Shown: positions 23,179 to 31,394 of the stretch, piece by piece | How positions within the stretch are numbered: position 1 is the first letter of the stretch | How the letters are laid out: the number at the start of each line of letters is the position of its first letter | Assembly: GCA_050182275.1 (NCBI GenBank) | Contig: JBFXCK010000013.1 | Coordinates: 1 to 57,106 of the forward strand | From: JBFXCK01 sp050182275 | GTDB lineage: Bacteria; Pseudomonadota; Alphaproteobacteria; SHNJ01 | Reading direction: 5' to 3' | Length of the DNA stretch: 57,106 nt | The notes under the pieces: model-generated | Told to the model about the DNA's origin: nothing | Seen by the model: the letters and a program-made list of their open reading frames with translations, nothing else | Database searches by the model: none | Translations under genes and position numbers: made by a program

Positions 23179-23877
23179 ATGTTATTCAACGCAGCGCAAA
23201 TTCTGACCCTGCATGGGGGGGATGATTTGAAAAAAATCAATCTTCCTTTGCCTGCTGATGATTATACCGCTTTGCGCTTTGCTATTGGTACGCTTTTCCA
23301 AGCGCCGCCCACCCTTATTAATTATGCCAAAGTAATTTACGCGCTTTGCCAATATTTGCGCAAATCCTTACAGGCGCTTGAAGTCCCAGCAGAAGAAGAG
23401 CCGTTGGTCAGTGCTAAAAGATTGGCTCAGCAGCTGGTTGGAGAGGTTGCCAGCCGCCCTTCCATCAGCCGCCAGCAATTGGCCAAGCTGGCGAACACCA
23501 ATAGCCGCCTTAGGCGCACAATTGCCGATTTTTTAATTAAAGGGTTAAGGCATGAAGTTTTTATCCGTCATATCGAAGATGGGCTTGGCGGCAAATCAGG
23601 CCCGGAGATAATCCAATGCAATATGTTTGACGGCCGTTTGCTGCGGCTGTTAGACAGCCGTATCAGCTCCCGCAGAGAAGTTCCCACCAAATTCGCAGGA
23701 GCTGGAACCAAACCCGTTACTTATAGCTTTGATGAAGTGCAGGCAATGTTGGCAAGCCAGCGCCGCTGGCTGCAGCAAAAGCAAGAAGCTGGCATGAAGG
23801 TTTCTTTGAGCAGGGATTTTTCGCACTCTCGCTGCAATCCTGCTTTCAAAGGCGTGAACAAAGAACATTCGCACTAG
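23179..23877 (+). CDS. Unknown protein, third of three related tandem genes
   Basis: A 232-aa predicted soluble helical protein. The shared pattern is ALRFAIGTLFQAPP, then TLINYAKVIYALCQYLRKSLQ, then AKRLAQQLVGEVA. The remainder contains a basic helical stretch (LANTNSRLRRTIADFLIKGL) and a C-terminal tail RCNPAFKGVNKEHSH. ATG at 23179 follows the previous stop by 1 nt and is preceded by GGGAAAA; an in-frame ATG at 23149 would overlap the upstream gene. It is followed after 55 nt by polA. Function unknown. Confidence 0.75.
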   Translation: MLFNAAQILTLHGGDDLKKINLPLPADDYTALRFAIGTLFQAPPTLINYAKVIYALCQYLRKSLQALEVPAEEEPLVSAKRLAQQLVGEVASRPSISRQQLAKLANTNSRLRRTIADFLIKGLRHEVFIRHIEDGLGGKSGPEIIQCNMFDGRLLRLLDSRISSRREVPTKFAGAGTKPVTYSFDEVQAMLASQRRWLQQKQEAGMKVSLSRDFSHSRCNPAFKGVNKEHSH

Positions 23878-23932
23878 GCCCGGTTTAATACGGCTAATTG
23901 CCCTTTGCCCTTTCTTGGTATAAAACCAAGGG

Positions 23933-26722
23933 ATGGCCAAACAGCTTTATTTGATCGACGCCTCGGGCTTTATTTTCCGCGCTTTTCATGCGTTGCCGCC
24001 CTTAACGCGCCCCGATGGCACGCCGATTGGCGCGGTCTATGGCTTTACCAATATGCTGCTCAAGCTGATGAACGGGCTGGATGCCGATGATACAATCGCC
24101 GTCATATTCGATGCGGCGCGCAAATCTTTCCGCCATGAATTTTACGCCGATTACAAGGGCCACCGCCCCGATGTGCCGCCCGATTTAATCCCGCAATTCC
24201 CCTTGGTGCGCCAGGCGGCCGAGGCCTTTCATTTGCACGCCATCGAAATGGCGAATTACGAGGCCGATGACATTATCGCCTCTTACGCCATAGAAGCGCA
24301 AAAGCAGGGGAAAAAAGTGCGCATTATCTCGGGCGATAAGGATTTAATGCAATTGGTTGGCCAAGGCATCGAATTGTTTGACCCCATCAAAAACAAGCCG
24401 ATCAATGAAAATGAAGTAAAGGAAAAATTCGGCGTTACGCCCGATAAGGTGATTGATGTGCAGGCTTTAGCGGGCGATTCGTCGGACAATGTGCCGGGCG
24501 TGCCCGGCATCGGCGTTAAAACCGCGGCCGAATTGATCAATCTATATGGCAGCCTCGAAAATTTACTGGCCAAGGCGCCTGAAATTAAACAACCCAAGCG
24601 GCGCGAGGCTTTGATCAATCACGCCGAAGATGCCCGCATTTCAAAACGCCTGGTCACTTTAAAATGCGATGTGCCGCTGCCTATCCCCATCAATGAATTA
24701 AAAGCCCCGCCCTTGGATAAGGGGGAATTAATCAAATTTGTTTCGGCGCAAGGTTTTAAAACCTTGGCGGCGCGCTTGCAGAACGGGCAAAAGAACGGCG
24801 ATGAGGCCAAAGCCTCTTTGCCGCAGGAAGCAACAAAAAGCCCGGCGCTTGATTTTCCGCCGCCCGCCATTTTCAAGCGCGGGGCTTATCACATCGTCAA
24901 CACCGAAAAAGATTTGGATAGCTGGATCGAAAAAATCCGCGAGGCCGGTTTGGTCAGCGTGGATGTGGAAACCGATAGTTTGCATCCGGTCAGCGCCAAT
25001 TTGGTCGGCATTTCGCTTTGCGTAAAAGCGGGGGAGGCCGCCTATATCCCCCTACAGCACCGCAAGCCCCCTGGCGATTTGCTGGGCGCGCCCCAACAAT
25101 TGCCCCCTCAATTGAATTTGAAAAAAACTTTGGCGGCGTTGAAAGAAGTTTTGGAAAACCCGGCGATTTTGAAAATCGGCCATAATCTGAAGTTCGATTA
25201 TCAAGTCTTCGCCCAGCATGAAATTTATTTATCGCCAATCGACGATACGATGGTGATGTCTTATGTATTGGATGGCGCCAAGCACGGCCATGGCATGGAT
25301 GAATTGGCGATGCTTCATTTGGGTTATCAAACCATCACCTATGATGAAGTCACCGGCACCGGGCGCGCCAGGGTTAATTTCGCCGAAGTGGCGGTTGATA
25401 AAGCCGCTGAATATGCCGCCGAAGACGCAGATGTAACGCTGGCGCTTTATCACTATTTAAAGCCGCGCCTTGCGGCTGAAAAAATGGTTTCGCTTTATGA
25501 AACAATCGAGCGGCCCCTGATTTCGGTTTTAGCGGAATTGGAAAGCGCGGGCGTTTTGATCGATCCCGAAACTTTGGGCAAATTAAGCAGTGAATTCGCA
25601 ACGAAGCTTGATCAATTGGCCAAGGAAATTTACCAGGAAGCGGGCATGGAATTTAATCTGGCTTCGCCCAAACAATTGGGCGAAGTGTTATTCGATAAAT
25701 TGAAATTGCCTAATCCGACCAAAACCAAAACCGGCCAATATTCAACCGACGCCCGGACATTAGAGGAATTGGCCGAAGCCGGGCATACTCTCCCTGAAAA
25801 AATCCTGGAATGGCGGCAATTGGCGAAATTGAAATCGACTTACACCGATGCCTTGCCCGAGCAAATCAATCCTAAGACGGGCCGCGTCCATACTTCTTTC
25901 GCCATGACGGTAACCAACACCGGGCGCTTATCTTCCACCGATCCGAATCTGCAGAATATCCCGATCAAAACCAATGAGGGCCGCAGCATCCGCACCGCCT
26001 TCATCGCACCGCCCGGAAAAATTTTGCTCTCGGCCGATTATTCGCAAATCGAGTTGCGGCTATTGGCTGAATTCGCCGGCGTGAAAACTTTGCAAGAAGC
26101 TTTTCATCAGGGCATCGATATTCACGCTTTAACCGCTTCGCAAGTATTCGGCATGAAATTGGAAGAGGTGACGCCCGAGGCCAGGCGGCACGCCAAAACC
26201 ATTAATTTCGGCATTATTTACGGCATGAGCGCGTTTGGCCTGGCCAAGCAAATCAACAGCAGCAATGCAGAGGCCAAGGAATTCATCGATACTTATTTCA
26301 AGCAATATCCGGGCATCCGCGCCTATATGGAATCCTCCCGTGCCTATGCCCGCCAGCATGGCTATGTCAAAACCTTGTTCGGGCGCAAATGCTTTATTCC
26401 GGAAATCCAGGCCTCCCATGCCGGGCGGCGTCAAATGGGCGAACGCCAGGCCTCGAACGCGCCTTTGCAAGGCACGGCCGCCGACATCATCAAGCGCGCC
26501 ATGGTGAAAATCAACCCCGCCCTGGCGGCGGCCAAACTTGGCGCGCAGCAATTATTGCAAGTGCATGATGAATTGGTTTTCGAGACGCCCAAAGAAGAAG
26601 TCGAAGAAACAAGCGCCCTCATCAAGCAAGTAATGGAAGGCGCGCATGAACCGGCCGTGACATTAAACGTACCCTTGGTGGTCGATATCGGCGTTGGCGA
26701 GAATTGGGAGAAGACGGGTTAG
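23933..26722 (+). CDS. polA: DNA polymerase I
   Basis: Pol I fills gaps and removes RNA primers. The 929-aa protein has all three domains. The 5'-3' exonuclease (residues 1-290) shows FDAARKSFRHEFYADYKGHR, ISGDKDLMQL and GDSSDNVPGVPGIGVKTA. The 3'-5' proofreading domain (about 320-510) keeps its acidic residues in SVDVETDSLHP near residue 342 and NLKFDYQVF. The polymerase domain shows motif A LSADYSQIELRLLAEFAG near 700, motif B RRHAKTINFGIIYGMSAFGL near 750 and motif C LQVHDELVFE near 875. Proofreading is therefore probably active, unlike in Taq Pol I. The Nudix gene follows 1 nt later. Confidence 0.98.
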   Translation: MAKQLYLIDASGFIFRAFHALPPLTRPDGTPIGAVYGFTNMLLKLMNGLDADDTIAVIFDAARKSFRHEFYADYKGHRPDVPPDLIPQFPLVRQAAEAFHLHAIEMANYEADDIIASYAIEAQKQGKKVRIISGDKDLMQLVGQGIELFDPIKNKPINENEVKEKFGVTPDKVIDVQALAGDSSDNVPGVPGIGVKTAAELINLYGSLENLLAKAPEIKQPKRREALINHAEDARISKRLVTLKCDVPLPIPINELKAPPLDKGELIKFVSAQGFKTLAARLQNGQKNGDEAKASLPQEATKSPALDFPPPAIFKRGAYHIVNTEKDLDSWIEKIREAGLVSVDVETDSLHPVSANLVGISLCVKAGEAAYIPLQHRKPPGDLLGAPQQLPPQLNLKKTLAALKEVLENPAILKIGHNLKFDYQVFAQHEIYLSPIDDTMVMSYVLDGAKHGHGMDELAMLHLGYQTITYDEVTGTGRARVNFAEVAVDKAAEYAAEDADVTLALYHYLKPRLAAEKMVSLYETIERPLISVLAELESAGVLIDPETLGKLSSEFATKLDQLAKEIYQEAGMEFNLASPKQLGEVLFDKLKLPNPTKTKTGQYSTDARTLEELAEAGHTLPEKILEWRQLAKLKSTYTDALPEQINPKTGRVHTSFAMTVTNTGRLSSTDPNLQNIPIKTNEGRSIRTAFIAPPGKILLSADYSQIELRLLAEFAGVKTLQEAFHQGIDIHALTASQVFGMKLEEVTPEARRHAKTINFGIIYGMSAFGLAKQINSSNAEAKEFIDTYFKQYPGIRAYMESSRAYARQHGYVKTLFGRKCFIPEIQASHAGRRQMGERQASNAPLQGTAADIIKRAMVKINPALAAAKLGAQQLLQVHDELVFETPKEEVEETSALIKQVMEGAHEPAVTLNVPLVVDIGVGENWEKTG

Positions 26723-26723
26723 T

Positions 26724-27266
26724 ATGCACCGCGCCCCTTTACTGGTGGAGTTGGAAAAATTCGCCCCCTTCGATGACAAGGAAAAAGCCGATTTACAGGC
26801 GATGCAAAGTTTTATCGCCTCAACGCCCGATTGTTTTAAGCGCGAGCATTTGGCCGGGCATATCACCGCCTCGGCTTTAATTTTAAATCCGTCTTATGAC
26901 CGCCTGCTGCTTTTGCACCATAAAAAGCTCGATAAATGGATTCAACCGGGCGGACATTGCGATGGCGATCCCGATACGCGCGCCGTCGCCGAACGCGAAG
27001 CGGCCGAGGAACTTGGCATTAAAGATTTATTTTTGGCGCATGAAAATATTTTTGCGCTCGATATTCACACCATTCCGCCCTGGAAAGAAGTGCCCGAACA
27101 TTTGCATTACGATGTGCGCTATCTTTATATCGCCGATGAGGCCGAGCATTTCGCCATCAATCACGAGGCGGTCGCCGCCGATTGGTGGAGCTTAAAAGAT
27201 TTGCCGCGCATAGCGCCCGATTTGGCAAGGGCAGGGCGCAAAATTGCGGCGTTTAAAAAGCCCTGA
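26724..27266 (+). CDS. Nudix hydrolase
   Basis: A 180-aa Nudix-fold pyrophosphohydrolase. The box begins at GGHCDGDPDTRAVAEREAAE and ends ELGI. The catalytic REAAEEL part is intact, but the first conserved Glu of the canonical GX5E spacing is Pro, as in the GGHxDGD subgroup. The segment before it, ASALILNPSYDRLLLLHHKKLDKWIQPGG, is the usual Nudix strand pattern. Substrate unknown; coupling to polA (ATG at 26724, 1 nt after the polA stop) fits a nucleotide-pool role. A TTG start inside polA is rejected. Confidence 0.9.
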   Translation: MHRAPLLVELEKFAPFDDKEKADLQAMQSFIASTPDCFKREHLAGHITASALILNPSYDRLLLLHHKKLDKWIQPGGHCDGDPDTRAVAEREAAEELGIKDLFLAHENIFALDIHTIPPWKEVPEHLHYDVRYLYIADEAEHFAINHEAVAADWWSLKDLPRIAPDLARAGRKIAAFKKP

Positions 27267-27424
27267 AACCGGCCCAAAACCGCCCTTGCCTGAAATGTGA
27301 CAAAATTCTTACAATGACGTCCTTCTTTAACAAAAAATTTTATATTGGGCTGTATTATTTTCCTAAATCACCTCAAAATCACGAAGTTAGGTAATAAAAT
27401 TATCAAATTAAAAGGAGATACGCG

Positions 27425-27709
27425 ATGAGCAAACATGAAACTTTTACCGTGCGTTATTGGAGTTCTTGCGGGCGTTTCCCCACGGGCCGCGAAAATAACG
27501 CCGGCAGCTTAAAACTTGCCGCAGAAGAATATTTTGCCAGCCGCAGAGCCGGCGATGTCTGCACCGTTGAGCAAATTATCGATGAAGGCCCCTATCAGCA
27601 TGAACGCCATATTTCACAAGCCGAATTGCAGGCGGCCATCAGCAGCGCAAAGCCTTTAAGCGCCGGCGCCATTCGCGCCTGCCGCGCCTTGCAACGGGCG
27701 TCGCACTAA
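27425..27709 (+). CDS. Small protein of unknown function
   Basis: A 94-aa soluble protein starting MSKHETFTVRYWSSCGRFPT. It has two cysteines in the first half (SSCGR, GDVCTVE) and one near the end (IRACRAL), no signal peptide and no known motif. A textbook AAAGGAGATA Shine-Dalgarno 4 nt before the ATG, and a 158-nt AT-rich leader with TATATT-type boxes, argue that it is a real, well-translated gene. It stands alone between the Nudix gene and tRNA-Thr. Confidence 0.7.
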   Translation: MSKHETFTVRYWSSCGRFPTGRENNAGSLKLAAEEYFASRRAGDVCTVEQIIDEGPYQHERHISQAELQAAISSAKPLSAGAIRACRALQRASH

Positions 27710-27792
27710 AAAGAGATATCTTGGCGTAGGGCGTTTTTGGGCCTGGAATAGCTGAAAACAATGCTCCTGCGCCAAGGGGCTATGGGGGGCAT

Positions 27793-27843
27793 AAGAATTT
27801 CTAAATCGCTTCGCGCATAAGAAATTTTACTGGCGTAGGGTGG
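27793..27843 (-). repeat. Hairpin and repeat at the 3' end of tRNA-Thr
   Basis: Arms AAGAATTTCT (27793-27802) and AAGAAATTTT (27819-27828) can pair over about 9 bp with one G-T. They are followed by GGCGTAGGGTGG (27832-27843), whose last three bases are the tRNA CCA on the minus strand. The hairpin and its GGGCATAAG flank are the counterpart of those at 44803-44849 next to tRNA-Arg(ACG). Further left (27710-27790) I see only low-grade copies of the same repeat family. Confidence 0.7.
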
Positions 27844-27916
27844 TGCTGTAGAAGGGAATCGAACCCCCGACCCCATCATTACGAATGATGTGCTCTACCA
27901 ACTGAGCTACTACAGC
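27841..27916 (-). tRNA. tRNA-Thr(CGT)
   Basis: A 76-nt cloverleaf with encoded CCA. Acceptor GCTGTAG pairs with CTACAGC. Anticodon stem CATCA/TGATG holds loop TTCGTAA, anticodon CGT. D-arm TAGCTCAGTTGGTAGAGC and T-loop TTCGATT are normal. It reads ACG. Confidence 0.97.
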
Positions 27917-27957
27917 GTCAGCTGTCAGGTATCAGATTTTCCCTATTTGCTCAAGTT

Positions 27958-29301
27958 TTAAAACCCGCTGGCCAGGGGCAGGGCGGCGCTTTGGCGCTTG
28001 GCGATTAAGGGCAAATGCTGTTTGGGGCTTTGCCAGGCAAGCGTGTCGAAGCCATCGCAATTCTGGCAAAGCGCTTGCCAGTCGCGGTGGATTTGGTGGC
28101 ACTCTTGGCAAATCCAGGCGGGCGGCGGCGGCGCATTTTGCGCTTGGTGGGTTAGCATTTCGGCGTCTTTAAAGCGGCGCTCCAGGCGCGCTAAGCGGGC
28201 CAATAATTCGAAACTTCTGCCGTCTTGATTGAGGCGTTCGGCGTTTTGCGCATGCTCGCGCGCAACGCCCCATAATTCGGCGTCAAGCGCCGCCTCGGCC
28301 ATCAATAAAGACGATTCAACCGATTGCGGCGAAAGTTTCGCCAGTTTTTCGGCCAGCGGCAATTTTTTAAGCGGCGTTAAATTGCTGTTCCACTCCATAT
28401 AGGCTTTGGCGATCGGCGCCGCCGCTTGCGCGGCCCAGGCGCGTTCCAGCACGCGGCGCGCGCGCGTGGTTTTACGGTTCACCACCAAATAGCCGGCATA
28501 TTCAAGCGCGGCCGGGAAAAAACGCCGCTCTTCTTTCACCGCCTTGCGCAATAATTTGGCGCCCGCCTCATCCTCGCCTGCTTGATTCAAGCGCCGGGCG
28601 CGGGCCAGCCACAAAGCGGCGCGGTGGCGGCGGATACGGGGGGCAAGCCAAATACGCTGCCGTTCAATTTGCCGTAAACTTTGTGAAGCCTCTTCCCATA
28701 AGCCATTTTCGGCTTGAAGTTTGAATAAAGTTTGCACGACCCAAGCGGATTTCGGCTGCAAATGATGCGCGCTTCTTGCCAATTTCAGCGCTTCTTGCCG
28801 GTCTTGCGCCGCATGAGCTTCGCCCAATAAGCCGCGAATGCCTAAAAACGCCAATTTCGGTTCATGGGATAGCTGAGTGAAATAGCGGTGGGCGGCGCCC
28901 TTATCGCCATTCAATTGCGCCGCCTGCGCCGACAGCAATAAACGCAAAGGCAAATTGGGCAAATAGCGCTGGGCGCGCCGGGCTTGCAAATTTGCTTCTT
29001 CGCCATCGCCCGCGGCGATTGCAACCAAACCTTGGCTTAAGGCATCCATGCCTTTGGCTTCGCGTTTTTTCAGGCGGTCTTGCCGCCAGCGGCCCGGCAT
29101 GTTGAGCAAGGTATAAAACACATCGCGTAATAAGATGGCCGCGACAAGGACAATTAAAATGAATCCCAAAAGTGCGCCCAGCGACGTATCCAAGCGCCAA
29201 TCTTGCCATAACAGCGTCACCTCGCCCGGCCTGGCCGCGACGTAAGATATCGCCGCCACCAGGGCGACGATTTTCACCAAAAACCACAGCGTGCGCAGCA
29301 T
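27958..29301 (-). CDS. hemY: HemY-like TPR membrane protein
   Basis: A 447-aa inner-membrane protein of the HemY_N family, linked to heme biosynthesis loci in Proteobacteria though its biochemical role is unclear. Two N-terminal membrane spans (WFLVKIVALVAAISYVA and ALLGFILIVLVAAILL) lead into helical TPR-like repeats (residues 75-390), for example LQARRAQRYLPNLPLRLLLSAQAAQ. The C-terminus has a zinc ribbon, WICQECHQIHRDWQALCQNC, as in alphaproteobacterial homologues. It lies 10 nt after the mic60 gene, so the two form an operon. hemC and hemD, which often precede them, are not present here. Confidence 0.88.
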   Translation of the reverse strand: MLRTLWFLVKIVALVAAISYVAARPGEVTLLWQDWRLDTSLGALLGFILIVLVAAILLRDVFYTLLNMPGRWRQDRLKKREAKGMDALSQGLVAIAAGDGEEANLQARRAQRYLPNLPLRLLLSAQAAQLNGDKGAAHRYFTQLSHEPKLAFLGIRGLLGEAHAAQDRQEALKLARSAHHLQPKSAWVVQTLFKLQAENGLWEEASQSLRQIERQRIWLAPRIRRHRAALWLARARRLNQAGEDEAGAKLLRKAVKEERRFFPAALEYAGYLVVNRKTTRARRVLERAWAAQAAAPIAKAYMEWNSNLTPLKKLPLAEKLAKLSPQSVESSLLMAEAALDAELWGVAREHAQNAERLNQDGRSFELLARLARLERRFKDAEMLTHQAQNAPPPPAWICQECHQIHRDWQALCQNCDGFDTLAWQSPKQHLPLIAKRQSAALPLASGF

Positions 29302-29311
29302 GAAGAAATCC

Positions 29312-30253
29312 TTAGGAGGTTGCTTTGGTTAAAGCGCTATTGGCGTCGCGGTATAATTCTTGCAGCAATTGATCGATCTTGGCGCGCCCTTCCGCCACTT
29401 TCAGCCAGGATTGCAAAGCAGCGGTGCGGCTTTCCGGCGGAAGTTTTTGCAAGATAGCGACCGAATCGCCCAGATCGCCGCTTAAGGCGTTTTCAGCCTG
29501 CGCCAAAAGAGCCTCGGCGCTATTGCCCTCTTGCACGCCGGTGCGCCGGACCGTGACCAGCGAAGAAAGCTTGGCCAAAATTTCACCTGCCCAAGCGGGC
29601 GAGACGCTGCTAAAACGCTGGCGGGTAACCTGGCGCATGACATCGGCCGCAACCGCCGGAAACTGGCGGCGCAATTCTTCCGCGCTTGGCAAGCCGCTTG
29701 CCGCATAAGGTTCAAGCGTGGCGGTAATTTCCGCCTGGCGCGGATGATTTGCGCTTAAGTGGCGCACCATTTCCAGCTCGGCGGTGAAGGGGGCATGGCT
29801 TGCCAAAGTTTTTTCCAAGCGCGCAATAATCAGCAAATTCATCAAAGCCGGATCGGGCGTATGGCTTTGGCTTTCAATGTTGCGCAGGCGCGTATCCAAA
29901 CTTTGCTCCAATTGCTGGATTTTGCTTTGCAAGATTTGAAGCTCTTGGCGTAAATCCGCATTTTGATCGGCGGCAGGCGCTGGCGTTTCGATACCAGGCG
30001 CTTGGGCCGGCGGCGCTGCGGCCGGCGGCGTTACCGGTTGCAAAGCGGGCAAAGGCGGCAAGGGGGGCGGGGTTTCCATGGCCGGCATAGGGGCAGGCGC
30101 CAGCGCCAGATTCACCGGCGTTTGCGGAGCGGGTTTGGTGAACAGCAAAAAGGCCGAGACTGCGATCACCAGCAAAAGAAAAATAATAAATTGCCGCATC
30201 TTCCGCCAAAAAGAAGCGGGCGGCTGATGCGGGGGGGTGGCGGATGCGGTCAT
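29312..30253 (-). CDS. Mitofilin/Mic60-family membrane protein
   Basis: A 313-aa protein with the alphaproteobacterial Mic60 layout: a short cytoplasmic N-terminus, one membrane span (FIIFLLLVIAVSAFLLF, about residues 23-39), a long Pro/Ala-rich periplasmic linker (residues 44-100), a coiled coil (RQELQILQSKIQQLEQSL, about 103-120) and a helical C-terminal mitofilin-like domain (RLEKTLASHAPFTAELEMVR through LTKATS). Mic60 shapes intracytoplasmic membranes or tethers inner and outer membrane. It is the first gene of the pair with hemY and is divergent from tsaD (73 nt apart). Family assignment rests on layout and synteny as well as sequence. Confidence 0.8.
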   Translation of the reverse strand: MTASATPPHQPPASFWRKMRQFIIFLLLVIAVSAFLLFTKPAPQTPVNLALAPAPMPAMETPPPLPPLPALQPVTPPAAAPPAQAPGIETPAPAADQNADLRQELQILQSKIQQLEQSLDTRLRNIESQSHTPDPALMNLLIIARLEKTLASHAPFTAELEMVRHLSANHPRQAEITATLEPYAASGLPSAEELRRQFPAVAADVMRQVTRQRFSSVSPAWAGEILAKLSSLVTVRRTGVQEGNSAEALLAQAENALSGDLGDSVAILQKLPPESRTAALQSWLKVAEGRAKIDQLLQELYRDANSALTKATS

Positions 30254-30326
30254 AACAAGCCCTCCGGATTAAGGATCAAGGATAAAGCTAGCACAAGAAG
30301 CAATACTTATACTAGATTGCTTCACC

Positions 30327-31379
30327 ATGGCAAAAGAGCTTCTTTTTCTTGGCATTGAAACCAGTTGCGATGAAACCGCAGCCGCCATCGTCACATCCGG
30401 CAAGCGGATTTTAAGCAATAAAATCGCCTCGCAATTCGACCGTCATCAAATGTTCGGTGGGGTGGTGCCGGAAATCGCCGCCCGCGCCCATAGTGAAATC
30501 CTGCCGGGCCTGATTAAATCGGCGCTGCAAGAAGCCGCCATCGGTTTGCAAGATTTAACCGCGATTGGCGTCACCAGCGGCCCCGGCTTGGTCGGCGGTT
30601 TGATGGTGGGCGCGGTGATGGCGAAGGCGGTGGCGTTTGCCTCCGGCAAGCCGGTGTTGGCGGTTAATCATCTAGCGGCGCATGCTTTATCGGCAAGGCT
30701 CACCGAAAAAGTTGAATTCCCTTATTTGCTATTATTGATTTCCGGCGGCCATTCGCAATTTTTGGTGGTGGAGGGGGCCGGGAAATACCACCGCCTAGGA
30801 GCCACGCTGGATGATGCGGTCGGCGAAGCTTTCGATAAGGCGGCAAAATTATTGGGCTTAAATTATCCGGGCGGCCCGGCGCTGGAACAAGCGGCCAAAG
30901 GCGGCAATCCCGAACGCTTTTCTTTGCCGCGGCCCCTGATGGGACGGGCGGGCTGCGATTTATCCCTGGCCGGTTTAAAAACGGCGGTGCGTCACTTAAT
31001 TGGGCAATTGCCCCAGCCCCTATCCGCCATCGACCGCGCCGATATAGCGGCGTCGTTTCAAGCCGCGATTGCCGATATGTTGCGCGACCGTTTGCAAAAC
31101 GCTATTGCCATGGCCAATGGCCGGATCAACGGCTTGGTTGTAGCGGGGGGAGTAGCCGCCAATCAGCATTTACGCCAGATTTTCAAGGAACTTGCCGCCC
31201 AAGAAAACATGCCTTTATTCTTGCCACCCTTGGCCCTGTGCGGCGATAATGCCGCGATGATCGCCTGGGCGGCAATTGAAGAATGGCAAATCGGTAAACG
31301 CGGCGATGCGTTTAATTTCCCGGTTCATCCGCGCTGGCCTTTGGATATGGCCGCGGCTAAAGCCGGGGCCAAGGCTTAA
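30327..31379 (+). CDS. tsaD: tRNA N6-adenosine threonylcarbamoyltransferase
   Basis: TsaD, with TsaB and TsaE, transfers threonylcarbamoyl to A37 of ANN-decoding tRNAs. The 350-aa protein begins LGIETSCDETAAAIV, has GGVVPEIAARAHSE, the metal-binding histidines in NHLAAHAL (HxxxH), LLLISGGHSQFL, LDDAVGEAFDKAAKLLGLNYPGG, and the late VVAGGVAANQHLR and CGDNAAMIAWA motifs. The family's usual NHLEAH reads NHLAAH here, with both histidines kept. It is followed 15 nt later by gpsA, a standard alphaproteobacterial pair. Confidence 0.97.
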   Translation: MAKELLFLGIETSCDETAAAIVTSGKRILSNKIASQFDRHQMFGGVVPEIAARAHSEILPGLIKSALQEAAIGLQDLTAIGVTSGPGLVGGLMVGAVMAKAVAFASGKPVLAVNHLAAHALSARLTEKVEFPYLLLLISGGHSQFLVVEGAGKYHRLGATLDDAVGEAFDKAAKLLGLNYPGGPALEQAAKGGNPERFSLPRPLMGRAGCDLSLAGLKTAVRHLIGQLPQPLSAIDRADIAASFQAAIADMLRDRLQNAIAMANGRINGLVVAGGVAANQHLRQIFKELAAQENMPLFLPPLALCGDNAAMIAWAAIEEWQIGKRGDAFNFPVHPRWPLDMAAAKAGAKA

Positions 31380-31394
31380 GAGAAGAGGGGGATA

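Noticed and set aside
23933..26722. Loss of proofreading in DNA polymerase I
   Set aside because: The DxE motif (VDVETD) and the downstream NLKFDYQ block are intact.
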